Notes under the pieces: generated by a model | Told to the model about the DNA's origin: nothing | Seen by the model: only the letters and a program-made list of their open reading frames with translations | Databases searched by the model: none | Shown here: positions 37,744 to 45,942 of the stretch, piece after piece | Position numbering within the stretch: the first letter of the stretch is position 1 | Layout of the letters: every line of letters starts with the position of its first letter | NCBI RefSeq assembly: GCF_010501075.1 | Contig: NZ_QVMN01000007.1 | Coordinates: forward strand, 1 to 64,000 | Direction: 5' to 3' | From: Dysgonomonas sp. 25 | Lineage (GTDB): Bacteria; Bacteroidota; Bacteroidia; Bacteroidales; Dysgonomonadaceae | DNA length: 64,000 nucleotides | Translations under genes and position numbers: made by a program

Positions 37744-37774
37744 TTTGCTTTTTAGTAAAAAAGGAATAACTTTG
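37744..37774 (+). promoter_or_regulatory. Promoter of the leucine operon
   Basis: TTTG (37744-37747), 19 nt, TAACTTTG (37767-37774): exact fit to the Bacteroidota primary-sigma promoter. Predicted start near 37778, 25 nt before the leader peptide ATG. Confidence 0.8.
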
Positions 37775-37802
37775 TAAGCAATCTGAGCAAAAATAGATTT
37801 AT

Positions 37803-37877
37803 ATGCAACTATACACGAACCTCATTAGCCTCATTATTCTACTCTGGAGAAATTCGGGAGTGAGACTTGCTGTGTAG
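37803..37877 (+). CDS. Leucine-operon leader peptide
   Basis: A 24-codon frame, ATG to TAG, too short for normal gene finding. Eleven of 24 codons are branched-chain: Leu at 3, 7, 10, 13, 14 and 22; Ile at 8, 11, 12; Val at 20, 24. Seven of the eight codons 7-14 are Leu or Ile. The ORF sits between an excellent promoter and a terminator that precedes leuA. A ribosome stalled at codons 7-14 would leave 37858-37865 free to form the antiterminator; one reaching the stop at 37875 would cover it. This is the design of classical leu/ilv leader peptides. The frame itself is seen; its translation is inferred. Confidence 0.85.
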   Translation: MQLYTNLISLIILLWRNSGVRLAV

Positions 37878-37880
37878 TTG
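37806..37880 (+). other. Leader long-range pairing around the leader peptide
   Basis: CAACTA (37806-37811) and CAC (37814-37816) are complementary to TAGTTG (37875-37880) and GTG (37872-37874), with a 2-nt bulge. The pairing closes the start of the leader ORF against its stop codon; translation would open it. Confidence 0.5.
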
Positions 37881-37912
37881 CCAAGACAATATAATAAGAG
37901 CCTTTCTCACTC
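37858..37912 (+). other. Antiterminator pairing of the leucine attenuator
   Basis: GAGTGAGA (37858-37865, leader codons 19-21) is perfectly complementary to TCTCACTC (37905-37912). The second segment shares 37905-37908 with the 5' arm of the terminator, so the two structures exclude each other. Confidence 0.75.
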
Positions 37913-37937
37913 ATGGACAGAGAAAGGCTTTTTTTTT
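37899..37937 (+). terminator. Attenuator terminator before leuA
   Basis: AGCCTTTCTC (37899-37908) pairs perfectly with GAGAAAGGCT (37920-37929) over an 11-nt loop and is followed by a run of T to 37937. It lies between the leader peptide and leuA, in the direction of the operon. Confidence 0.9.
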
Positions 37938-37976
37938 AACAACCAATATAACAATACAAAAAAGGAGAATAGAAGC

Positions 37977-39467
37977 ATGGAAAAGTTATTCATTTTCGAC
38001 ACGACATTGAGAGACGGTGAACAGGTGCCCGGCTGCCAGTTGAATACAATAGAGAAAATAGAAGTAGCCAAAGCCCTCGAATCGCTCGGCGTGGATGTGA
38101 TCGAAGCCGGATTCCCTGCTTCCAGTCCGGGAGACTTCAACTCGGTAGTGGAAATATCCAAAGCCGTTACATGGCCTACCATCTGTGCGTTGACACGTGC
38201 CGTAGAGAAAGACATCGACACGGCTGCCGAAGCCTTGAAGTATGCCAAGAAAGGGCGTATCCATACAGGAATCGGGACTTCGGAATATCATATCAAATAT
38301 AAGTTCAATTCTAATCAGGATGAGATAATCGAGCGTGCCATAAAAGCCGTGAAATACGCTAAACGGTACGTCGAGGATGTCGAGTTTTATGCCGAAGATG
38401 CGGGACGTACCGATAATGAATATTTGGCTCGGGTAGTACAAGCAGTTGTCAATGCCGGAGCCACTGTTGTAAATATACCCGACACTACGGGCTATTGCCT
38501 TCCGACCGAATATGGAGCAAAAATCAAGTACCTGATTGATAACGTAGATATGAAGAATGCTATCTTGTCTACCCATTGTCACCAGGATTTAGGCATGGCT
38601 ACTGCCAATTCTATTATGGGTGTGTTGAATGGTGCCCGTCAGGTGGAAGTGACGATTAACGGAATCGGCGAACGTGCCGGAAATACTTCGCTCGAAGAAG
38701 TGGTAATGGCAATCAGAAGCCACAAGGAGCTGAACATCGAAACCAATATCAATACACAAAAGATATATCCTGTCAGTCGCATGATTTCGAGCCTGATGAA
38801 TATGCCTGTTCAGCCGAACAAGGCAATCGTAGGGCGCAATGCTTTCGCGCATTCATCGGGTATTCATCAGGACGGGGTACTGAAAAACCTCTCTACTTAT
38901 GAGATTATCGATCCGAAGGATGTCGGTATCGACGACAATGCTATTGTATTGACAGCCCGCAGCGGCCGTGCGGCATTGAAGAACAGGCTAAACTTGTTGA
39001 GTATCGAAGTAGATGATGACCAATTGTCGGAAATCTATCAGCGTTTCCTCGAATTGGCTGACCGCAAGAAAGATATTACCGATGAGGATGTCTTGATATT
39101 GGCAGGAAAGCAAACAGATAAGATGCACCGTATCAAGCTCGATTATCTGCAAGTGACGTCGGGCATCGGCATTCGTAATATAGCCAATGTGGGACTGGAC
39201 ATCGCCGGCGAGAAATTCGAATCATCGGCAACGGGCAACGGTCCTGTAGATGCAGCTATCAAGGCCGTGAAAAATATTGTTCGCCGTCAAACGACTATAC
39301 AGGAGTTTCTTATTCAGGCTATTAACAAAGGTAGCGATGATGTAGGTAAAGTCCACATGCAACTGGAGTACGAGGGGCAAACCTATTATGGATTCTCGGC
39401 CAATACGGATATTGTAGCGGCTTCGGTAGAAGCGTTTGTGAATGCCATCAATAAATTTGTGAAGTAA
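37977..39467 (+). CDS. leuA: 2-isopropylmalate synthase
   Basis: A 496-residue LeuA, first enzyme of leucine synthesis (acetyl-CoA plus 2-oxoisovalerate). The N terminus [16 protein letters not shown] carries the metal/substrate residues, [14 protein letters not shown] the metal His pair, and [19 protein letters not shown] follows. The C-terminal regulatory domain (from about residue 385) binds leucine in the family. The start is ATG 37977, with AAAGGAG 9 nt before it; a longer in-frame start at TTG 37878 would run through the attenuator terminator and is rejected. Regulated by the attenuator upstream and probably by leucine feedback. Confidence 0.97.
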   Translation: MEKLFIFDTTLRDGEQVPGCQLNTIEKIEVAKALESLGVDVIEAGFPASSPGDFNSVVEISKAVTWPTICALTRAVEKDIDTAAEALKYAKKGRIHTGIGTSEYHIKYKFNSNQDEIIERAIKAVKYAKRYVEDVEFYAEDAGRTDNEYLARVVQAVVNAGATVVNIPDTTGYCLPTEYGAKIKYLIDNVDMKNAILSTHCHQDLGMATANSIMGVLNGARQVEVTINGIGERAGNTSLEEVVMAIRSHKELNIETNINTQKIYPVSRMISSLMNMPVQPNKAIVGRNAFAHSSGIHQDGVLKNLSTYEIIDPKDVGIDDNAIVLTARSGRAALKNRLNLLSIEVDDDQLSEIYQRFLELADRKKDITDEDVLILAGKQTDKMHRIKLDYLQVTSGIGIRNIANVGLDIAGEKFESSATGNGPVDAAIKAVKNIVRRQTTIQEFLIQAINKGSDDVGKVHMQLEYEGQTYYGFSANTDIVAASVEAFVNAINKFVK

Positions 39468-39496
39468 AATCAACTAAAAGAACAAAAATAGAAAGA

Positions 39497-40894
39497 ATGA
39501 AGACATTATTCGACAAAATCTGGGACGCACACGTAGTTTCGACGGTGGAAGACGGTCCTACGCAATTGTATATCGACAGGCATTTCTGTCACGAGGTAAC
39601 CAGTCCGCAAGCCTTCAACGGGTTACGCGCCAGAGGGCTGAAAGTTTTCCGTCCGGAAAAAACAACTATCACAGCCGACCACAATACGCCGACCATTAAT
39701 CAGGATCAGCCTGTGCAAGATCCCGTGTCTAAAAATCAATTAGATACGTTAGATAAGAATGCAAAAGAATTCAACTTACCATATTATTACCCGCTCGGGA
39801 ATATCAAGAATGGCGTGGTGCATATCATTGGGCCTGAAAATGGCTTTACCCAGCCGGGCATGACGATCGTCTGCGGCGACAGCCATACCTCTACACATGG
39901 GGCGTTCGGTTCGATTGCTTTCGGAATTGGTACAAGCGAAGTTGAAATGGTATTGGCTACCCAATGCGTATTCCAATCGAAGCCGAAAACAATGCGCATC
40001 ACTTTCAATGGCGAATTGGCGAAAGGCGTGACGGCGAAGGATGTTGCCCTTTACATGATTGCCAAGATGACAACAGGCGGTGCGACAGGCTATTTCGTTG
40101 AATATGCTGGCGAAGTTGTCCGCAATATGTCGATGGAAGAACGGATGACGCTTTGCAACCTGAGCATCGAAATGGGTGCTCGTGGCGGTATGATTGCGCC
40201 GGATGAAAAGACATTCGAGTACGTCAAAGGGCGTGAATTCGCTCCTAAAGGTGAGGCTTGGGATAAAGCATTGGCATATTGGAAAACACTTTTCACGGAT
40301 GAGGGGGCTAAATTCGACAAAGAATTGACTTTCGATGCTGCCGACATCAAACCGATGATTACATACGGTACCAATCCGGGTATGGGAATGGCTATCGACG
40401 ACACAATACCGACATTGGATGAAGTAGATGCTGCCGGAAGGATTTCGTTTGAGAAATCGCTGGATTATATGGGCTTTAAGCCGGGCGAGAAGGTCGAAGG
40501 CAAAACAATCGATTATGTTTTCTTGGGCAGTTGTACCAACGGACGCATCGAGGATTTTCGCGCGTTTACTAACTTTGTGAAAGGCAAGAAAAAAGCGGAT
40601 AACGTAGTTGCATGGCTCGTTCCGGGTAGCTGGATGGTAGAGAAGCAAATCCGCGAAGAAGGGCTATACGACATCCTCGTAGAAGCGGGATTCGAATTGC
40701 GCCAACCGGGATGTTCGGCTTGTCTGGCGATGAATGACGATAAAGTTCCTGCAGGAAAGTATGCTGTTTCCACTTCAAATCGTAACTTTGAAGGCCGTCA
40801 AGGTCCGGGCGCACGTACGATATTGGCGGGACCATTGGTGGCAGCGGCCGCAGCGGTTACTGGTAAGATTACAGATCCGCGCAAATTCAATTAG
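39497..40894 (+). CDS. leuC: 3-isopropylmalate dehydratase, large subunit
   Basis: A 465-residue aconitase-family subunit that, with LeuD, turns 2- into 3-isopropylmalate. The three [4Fe-4S] ligands are present: Cys346 in FLGSCTNGR, and Cys406 and Cys409 in [10 protein letters not shown]. The substrate segment [13 protein letters not shown] is at 126-138. It starts 29 nt after leuA. Its stop codon lies within the first copy of an 11-bp direct repeat that begins the inserted cassette before leuD. Confidence 0.97.
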   Translation: MKTLFDKIWDAHVVSTVEDGPTQLYIDRHFCHEVTSPQAFNGLRARGLKVFRPEKTTITADHNTPTINQDQPVQDPVSKNQLDTLDKNAKEFNLPYYYPLGNIKNGVVHIIGPENGFTQPGMTIVCGDSHTSTHGAFGSIAFGIGTSEVEMVLATQCVFQSKPKTMRITFNGELAKGVTAKDVALYMIAKMTTGGATGYFVEYAGEVVRNMSMEERMTLCNLSIEMGARGGMIAPDEKTFEYVKGREFAPKGEAWDKALAYWKTLFTDEGAKFDKELTFDAADIKPMITYGTNPGMGMAIDDTIPTLDEVDAAGRISFEKSLDYMGFKPGEKVEGKTIDYVFLGSCTNGRIEDFRAFTNFVKGKKKADNVVAWLVPGSWMVEKQIREEGLYDILVEAGFELRQPGCSACLAMNDDKVPAGKYAVSTSNRNFEGRQGPGARTILAGPLVAAAAAVTGKITDPRKFN

Positions 40895-41300
40895 CAAATT
40901 CGGAAATTAGCAAATGTGTAAATGAAAGAAACCGGGAATGTTATTGTTGATTTGTCTTTTAAGTTTGCTTTGGATATAATATCCTTTGCCGAAGTGCTTG
41001 AAGAAAGCCGAAAATTTATTGTAGCGAATCAATTGTTGAAATCCGGGACTTCGATTGGGGCTAATGTGAGAGAAGCTCAAAACGGAGAAAGCAAATCCGA
41101 CTTTATTCATAAGATGAAGATTGCAGCAAAAGAGGCAGACGAAACAGAATATTGGTTGTTGATTTGCGAAAGTTCGGAAAATTACCCTTTTCATCCACAA
41201 TTGCTTGAAGATATAAAAGTTATACAAAAGATTATAAACAAAATAATTGGAACATCAAAGTCCAAATAACAGAATTGGCTAATATGCTAATTAGCTAATT
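40889..41300. mobile_element. Cassette-like insertion between leuC and leuD
   Basis: On the left, AATTAGCAAAT is repeated at 40889-40899 and 40905-40915. On the right, GCTAAT, the complement of ATTAGC, occurs three times at 8-nt steps (41278, 41286, 41294). These inverted, AT-rich ends bracket one gene for a four-helix-bundle protein. There is no transposase, so the call of a small mobile or repeat-borne cassette is an inference from the flanks and from the known scattered spread of this protein family. Confidence 0.45.
40922..41269 (+). CDS. Four-helix-bundle protein (S23/23S-IVP family)
   Basis: A 115-residue all-helical protein. Family segments: FKFALDIISFAEVLEES, NQLLKSGTSIGANVREAQNGESKSDFIHKMKIAAKEADETEYWL (conserved SIGAN and EA motifs) and a C-terminal helix. 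The same family is found inside intervening sequences of 23S rRNA genes and scattered in Bacteroidota genomes; its activity is unknown. Here it splits leuC from leuD, yet points the same way, so it is probably co-transcribed. Confidence 0.92.
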   Translation: MKETGNVIVDLSFKFALDIISFAEVLEESRKFIVANQLLKSGTSIGANVREAQNGESKSDFIHKMKIAAKEADETEYWLLICESSENYPFHPQLLEDIKVIQKIINKIIGTSKSK

Positions 41301-41316
41301 TTCAAATTGATTAATT

Positions 41317-41907
41317 ATGGAAAAATTCGAAACATTGACCTCGACATACGTTCCGCTTCCTATCGAGAATGTGGACACAGACCAGATAATCCCTGCTCGC
41401 TTCCTGAAAGCGACTACCAAAGTAGGATTCGGTGATAACCTCTTTGCCGACTGGCGATACAATAAAGACGGCAGCCCGAAGAAAGATTTCGTATTGAACA
41501 ATCCCGTTTACAGCGGGCAAATCCTCGTGGCAGGTAAAAACTTCGGTAGCGGTTCGAGCCGCGAGCATGCTGCGTGGGCAGTAGCCGGATATGGCTTCCG
41601 TGCTGTCGTATCGAGCTTCTTTGCCGACATATTCCGCAACAATGCGCTGAACAACGGCCTGTTGCCTGTGGTAGTAACGCCGGTATTCCTTGCCGGAATC
41701 TTCGATAGCGTGAGCAAGAATCCGAAAGCGACGCTGACTATCGACCTCGAGAAACAACGCATAACCAACAACGAAACGGGCGAAGCCGAATCGTTCGAAA
41801 TTAATGCCTACAAAAAAGAATGCCTGCTGAAAGGCCTCGACGATATCGACTATCTCTTGTCTAAAAAAGATGTAATCGAAGAATACGAGAAAGAACATAC
41901 CCTTTAA
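41317..41907 (+). CDS. leuD: 3-isopropylmalate dehydratase, small subunit
   Basis: A 196-residue LeuD with the family motifs NVDTDQIIPARFL at 18-30 and NFGSGSSREHAAWA near 74-87, which completes the active site of LeuC. Standard length. It is parted from leuC by the four-helix-bundle cassette and followed after only 9 nt by the GH127 gene. Confidence 0.97.
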   Translation: MEKFETLTSTYVPLPIENVDTDQIIPARFLKATTKVGFGDNLFADWRYNKDGSPKKDFVLNNPVYSGQILVAGKNFGSGSSREHAAWAVAGYGFRAVVSSFFADIFRNNALNNGLLPVVVTPVFLAGIFDSVSKNPKATLTIDLEKQRITNNETGEAESFEINAYKKECLLKGLDDIDYLLSKKDVIEEYEKEHTL

Positions 41908-41916
41908 CCTAAAACC

Positions 41917-44406
41917 ATGAAAACCAAGAATCTCTTAACCCTATTAATAATCCTGTGCTGCACAATCACTTTGTCGGCACAAAAGAAAAACAGTAATGCG
42001 GAGAAAGGGCTGACGCCTGTGACCTTCGATAAAGTGACGTTGCAAGACCAATTCTGGAGTAACCGTATAAAGTTGCAGAAAGAAGTGCTTGTACCCGTTG
42101 CTTTGGAACGGACACACGGAGCCGTGGAAGATTTGCAGAAAACGGCAAATTACCTCAACGGTATCGAAGGACCACTTCCCGCTCCTCACCGTTTCAATAT
42201 TTCCGATTTGTTCAAGGTGCTCGAAGGAGCTGCCTATCTACTCAAAATGGAGCGCGATCCGGCATTGGAAAAACAGATAGACGATATTGCCGTTATCTTG
42301 GCGCAAGCGCAGGAAAAGGATGGGTATATCTATCCTGCACATACAACCGGAACGGCTAAAGACCACGAACATTGGGGCGGAGCCGGTATGGGCGACAAAA
42401 AATATTCGTGGGTGGTGCATAGCCACGAGCTATATAACATCGGACACTTATACGAAGCGGCAGCAGCTTATTATCAGGCTACCGGCAAACGCAATTTGTT
42501 GGATATTGCCGAGAAAAGCGCCCGTCACGTAAATAAAGTATTCTTTCACGGAGATCCGGAATATAATGACGGAAAGCCTGTCAATCAAGCACCGGGACAT
42601 CAGGAGATAGAGATGGCGCTCGTCAAAATGTACCGCGTGACGAACGATACATTGTATCTGAATATGGCAAAACGCTTCGTCGATATACGTGGAATCACCT
42701 ATGTGCCCGACGGCGAAGGAACTATGTCGCCCGAATATGCCCAGCAACATGCCCCTGTGAGAGACCAGAAAGAGGCTGTAGGACACTCGGTGCGCGCTAC
42801 ATACCTCTATTCGGGCATGGCAGATGTGGGCGCTTTGACCAATGACCCGACGCTGACGCCTGCCTTGCATCGGATTTGGGGCAATATTGTCGATACCCGC
42901 ATGCATATCACCGGAGGATTGGGTGCCATTCACGGAATCGAAGGTTTCGGACCTGAATACGAGTTGCCGAACAAAGATGCTTATGACGAGACATGTGCTG
43001 CCGTAGGCAATGTATTCTTCAACCATCGTATGTTCCTGCTCGAAAAGGACGGAAAATATATGGACGTAGCCGAAGTGGCTTTATTGAACAATGTGTTGGC
43101 GGGGGTAAATCTCGGAGGGGATAAGTTCTTCTACGTCAATCCGCTCGAATCGGATGGTATGATCGACCGTTCTTATTGGTTCGGAACGGCGTGCTGCCCG
43201 ACGAATCTGGCTCGTCTGATACCACAAATTTCGGGGCTCATGTATTCGTATACCGATAAGGATATTTATTGCGCTTTCTATACCAGCAGCGCTGTAGATA
43301 TACCGTTGAAAGGAGGAGTGGTCAAGCTGAATCAGCAAACAAACTACCCGTTCGACGAAAATATAAAACTGACCGTTAATCCGGCTAAAAAGAACCAGCA
43401 GTTTGCCGTTAAGATGCGTATCCCGACCTGGACGGGTTCGCAATTCGTTCCGGGCAAACTGTATCACTATGTCAACGATACCAATCGTCAATGGGAAGTG
43501 TATGTGAACGGCAAAAAAGTCGATAATGCTAAAGTCGAAAAAGGCTTTGTATCTATCGACCGTAAATGGAACAGCGGCGATGAAGTAGAACTTCGCTTGC
43601 CGATGCCTGTACGTTATACGCATGCTATCGAGCAGGTTAAGGCTGATAACGGACGCGTAGCAATCACACGCGGGCCATTGGTTTATTGTGCCGAAGGCGT
43701 TGATAACGAAGGTGAAGCAAACCGCTACTACATAGAGGATTTGTCGGCTAATCCGACGATAAGCGCTGAAACGCAAGGCTTATTAAAAGGCATAGATATT
43801 ATCAAAAACGTTCCGGCTAAATACTTGGATATAAAAGGACAATCGCATGCTTCTATGCTGACGCTTGTGCCTTATTATGCCTGGAACAACAGAGATGTGT
43901 CGACGATGAATATCTGGTTTGCAGAGAGCGAAAGTGTAGCGAAAGAAGGAATTACTATTCTTCCGGTGTTTTGTAAAGACATTCAGGCATCGCACACGCA
44001 TTCGGGAGATAATCTGCTTGCCATCATCAATGGCAAATATCCTAAACATTCATTCGATACCAGCATCGAGCGATGGACATCTTTCCCGCAAAGAGGAAAG
44101 GCACAATACATCGACTTCACTTTTGAGAAGCCGACCGATATCAGTGCGTTCTCGGTTTACTGGTACGACGATAAGGGCGGCGTGCAACTTCCCGTTTCGT
44201 GGAACTTGCAATACAAGGACAGCGAAAATGGCGAGTGGAAAGATTTCCCGCTATACACAACCGATTCGTATAGCATATTGAAAGACCAGTTCAATCTGGT
44301 ACATTCCGACGGGAAATCATTTGTGAAACAATATATACGCTTGAATATGCAGGCTAAGGACGACAGTGCGGTCGGCATATTACAAGTAAAATTCGACACT
44401 AAATAA
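41917..44406 (+). CDS. Secreted glycoside hydrolase family 127 protein
   Basis: An 829-residue exported protein: signal peptide (LLTLLIILCCTITLSA), a GH127 (DUF1680) alpha-toroid from about 40, and a C-terminal beta region (about 690-829) like a galactose-binding or F5/8-type domain. The zinc/catalytic set of GH127 beta-L-arabinofuranosidases is intact: Glu358 and Cys360 in DETCAA, and Cys426-Cys427 in GTACCPTN. It probably cuts L-arabinofuranose or related sugars from plant glycans in the periplasm. It lies 9 nt after leuD and 18 nt before the next synthase, inside the leucine operon, with no polysaccharide-utilisation genes near, which is odd. Confidence 0.9.
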   Translation: MKTKNLLTLLIILCCTITLSAQKKNSNAEKGLTPVTFDKVTLQDQFWSNRIKLQKEVLVPVALERTHGAVEDLQKTANYLNGIEGPLPAPHRFNISDLFKVLEGAAYLLKMERDPALEKQIDDIAVILAQAQEKDGYIYPAHTTGTAKDHEHWGGAGMGDKKYSWVVHSHELYNIGHLYEAAAAYYQATGKRNLLDIAEKSARHVNKVFFHGDPEYNDGKPVNQAPGHQEIEMALVKMYRVTNDTLYLNMAKRFVDIRGITYVPDGEGTMSPEYAQQHAPVRDQKEAVGHSVRATYLYSGMADVGALTNDPTLTPALHRIWGNIVDTRMHITGGLGAIHGIEGFGPEYELPNKDAYDETCAAVGNVFFNHRMFLLEKDGKYMDVAEVALLNNVLAGVNLGGDKFFYVNPLESDGMIDRSYWFGTACCPTNLARLIPQISGLMYSYTDKDIYCAFYTSSAVDIPLKGGVVKLNQQTNYPFDENIKLTVNPAKKNQQFAVKMRIPTWTGSQFVPGKLYHYVNDTNRQWEVYVNGKKVDNAKVEKGFVSIDRKWNSGDEVELRLPMPVRYTHAIEQVKADNGRVAITRGPLVYCAEGVDNEGEANRYYIEDLSANPTISAETQGLLKGIDIIKNVPAKYLDIKGQSHASMLTLVPYYAWNNRDVSTMNIWFAESESVAKEGITILPVFCKDIQASHTHSGDNLLAIINGKYPKHSFDTSIERWTSFPQRGKAQYIDFTFEKPTDISAFSVYWYDDKGGVQLPVSWNLQYKDSENGEWKDFPLYTTDSYSILKDQFNLVHSDGKSFVKQYIRLNMQAKDDSAVGILQVKFDTK

Positions 44407-44424
44407 GACGATTAAAATCAGCCT

Positions 44425-45942
44425 ATGATAGAGATAATGGATACCACCCTGCGCGATGGGGAACAGACAGCCGGTGTTTCCTTTTCGGGACAGGAGAAGT
44501 TGAATATCGGCCGCCTTTTATTGAATAATCTCGGCGTAAACCGCATCGAGATTGCATCGGCACGTGTATCCGAAGGAGAATTCGAAACCGTCAAGCGGAT
44601 AACTGCTTCTGCTGTGGATTCGGGCAATATCGACAAATTAGAGATTCTCGGGTTTATTGATAACGGTGCTTCGCTGAAATGGATACAGGATGCGGGCTGC
44701 CGCAATATAAACCTGTTGAGTAAAGGCTCGTATCGCCATGTTACGGAGCAGTTGAGGAAAACCCCCGAGCAACATCTCGAAGATATAAAGCGGGAAGTCA
44801 TACTGGCCGAGAAGATGGGCATTCATGTCAATCTTTACCTCGAAGACTGGTCGAACGGAATTAAAGATTCCGAAGACTATGTTTTCTACCTGATGGATAA
44901 CCTGAAAGACTTACCTATCAAACGGTTTATGATTCCCGATACGTTGGGCATTCTCAATCCGCATACCACATGGCGCTATTGCCGTAAGATGATAGCCCGT
45001 TACCCGAAGTTGCATTTCGATTTTCATGCGCACAACGATTACGACCTTGCCGTGGCCAATACCATGGTTGCCGTGGAAGTCGGCGTGAAAGGAATACACG
45101 TGACAGTGAACGGTTTAGGCGAGCGTGCCGGAAATGCTTCTCTGGCCAGTGTTGTGGCTGTATTGCACGACCAGTTGAAAATCAAAACATCTATCAGGGA
45201 GAAATATATCAATAAGGTAAGCCGTATCGTAGAAGGATGTTCGGGGCGGTTTGTTGCCGAAAACCAGCCGGTTATCGGCGAAAATGTCTTTACGCAGACA
45301 GCCGGAATCCATGCTGATGGCGATAAGAAGAATAACCTGTACCATAATGATTTGCATCCCGAGCGTTTCGGACGTATTCGTTCGTATGCGCTTGGAAAGC
45401 TTTCGGGGAAAGCGAATATACATAAGAATATCGAAGCCTTAGGAATCGAACTGACAGAGGCGGAAATGCAGATTATCACGGATAAGGTAATCGAACTGGG
45501 CGACAAGAAAGAAATGATTACCCAGAGCGATTTGCCGTTCATCATCAACGATATACTGCATAACTCGAAAGATATTAAAATCAAGATACTCAACTTTGCT
45601 TTCAGCCTGACCAAAGGGCTTCGTCCGACAGCTACCGTCAAGGTGCGTGTGAATGGCGAGGAATACGAAGAAACGGCGGCAGGTAAGGGGCAGTATCATG
45701 CTTTTTCGAAAGCGATGTGGAAAATCTATTCCAAATTGGGGAAACCGAAGCCCGAACTTGTCAACTATGTGGTGTTTATTCCTCCGGGCGGGCGTACCGA
45801 CGCTTTGGTGCAGACAACGATTACCTGGAAGTTTAACAATAAAGAGTTCAAAACGATAGGCTTGGATGTCGATCAGACCGAAGCGGCTGTAAAGTCTACC
45901 GAAAAGATGTTGAATATAATTGAGGAAATGCAATGCGAATAA
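44425..45942 (+). CDS. Second LeuA-like synthase, possible (R)-citramalate synthase
   Basis: A 505-residue DRE-TIM synthase with regulatory domain: [16 protein letters not shown] at the start, HFDFHAHNDYDLAVANTM (metal His pair), NGLGERAGNASLASVV, and a LeuA-type dimerisation/regulatory domain from about 385. It differs clearly from LeuA upstream. In Bacteroidales a second such gene accompanies leuBCD. Candidate reactions are isopropylmalate synthesis or citramalate synthesis (pyruvate plus acetyl-CoA) feeding isoleucine; the second would reuse LeuBCD. Sequence alone does not decide. The last 10 bp overlap the DUF4419 gene. Confidence 0.88.
   Translation: MIEIMDTTLRDGEQTAGVSFSGQEKLNIGRLLLNNLGVNRIEIASARVSEGEFETVKRITASAVDSGNIDKLEILGFIDNGASLKWIQDAGCRNINLLSKGSYRHVTEQLRKTPEQHLEDIKREVILAEKMGIHVNLYLEDWSNGIKDSEDYVFYLMDNLKDLPIKRFMIPDTLGILNPHTTWRYCRKMIARYPKLHFDFHAHNDYDLAVANTMVAVEVGVKGIHVTVNGLGERAGNASLASVVAVLHDQLKIKTSIREKYINKVSRIVEGCSGRFVAENQPVIGENVFTQTAGIHADGDKKNNLYHNDLHPERFGRIRSYALGKLSGKANIHKNIEALGIELTEAEMQIITDKVIELGDKKEMITQSDLPFIINDILHNSKDIKIKILNFAFSLTKGLRPTATVKVRVNGEEYEETAAGKGQYHAFSKAMWKIYSKLGKPKPELVNYVVFIPPGGRTDALVQTTITWKFNNKEFKTIGLDVDQTEAAVKSTEKMLNIIEEMQCE

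Noticed and set aside
37878-37976. In-frame extension of leuA to a TTG start at 37878
   Set aside because: It would be translated through the attenuator hairpin and T run; ATG 37977 has a purine-rich AAAGGAG before it and gives the usual LeuA N terminus.
39776-40648. 290-codon open frame antisense to leuC
   Set aside because: A shadow of a well-supported gene; composition and lack of motifs argue against coding.
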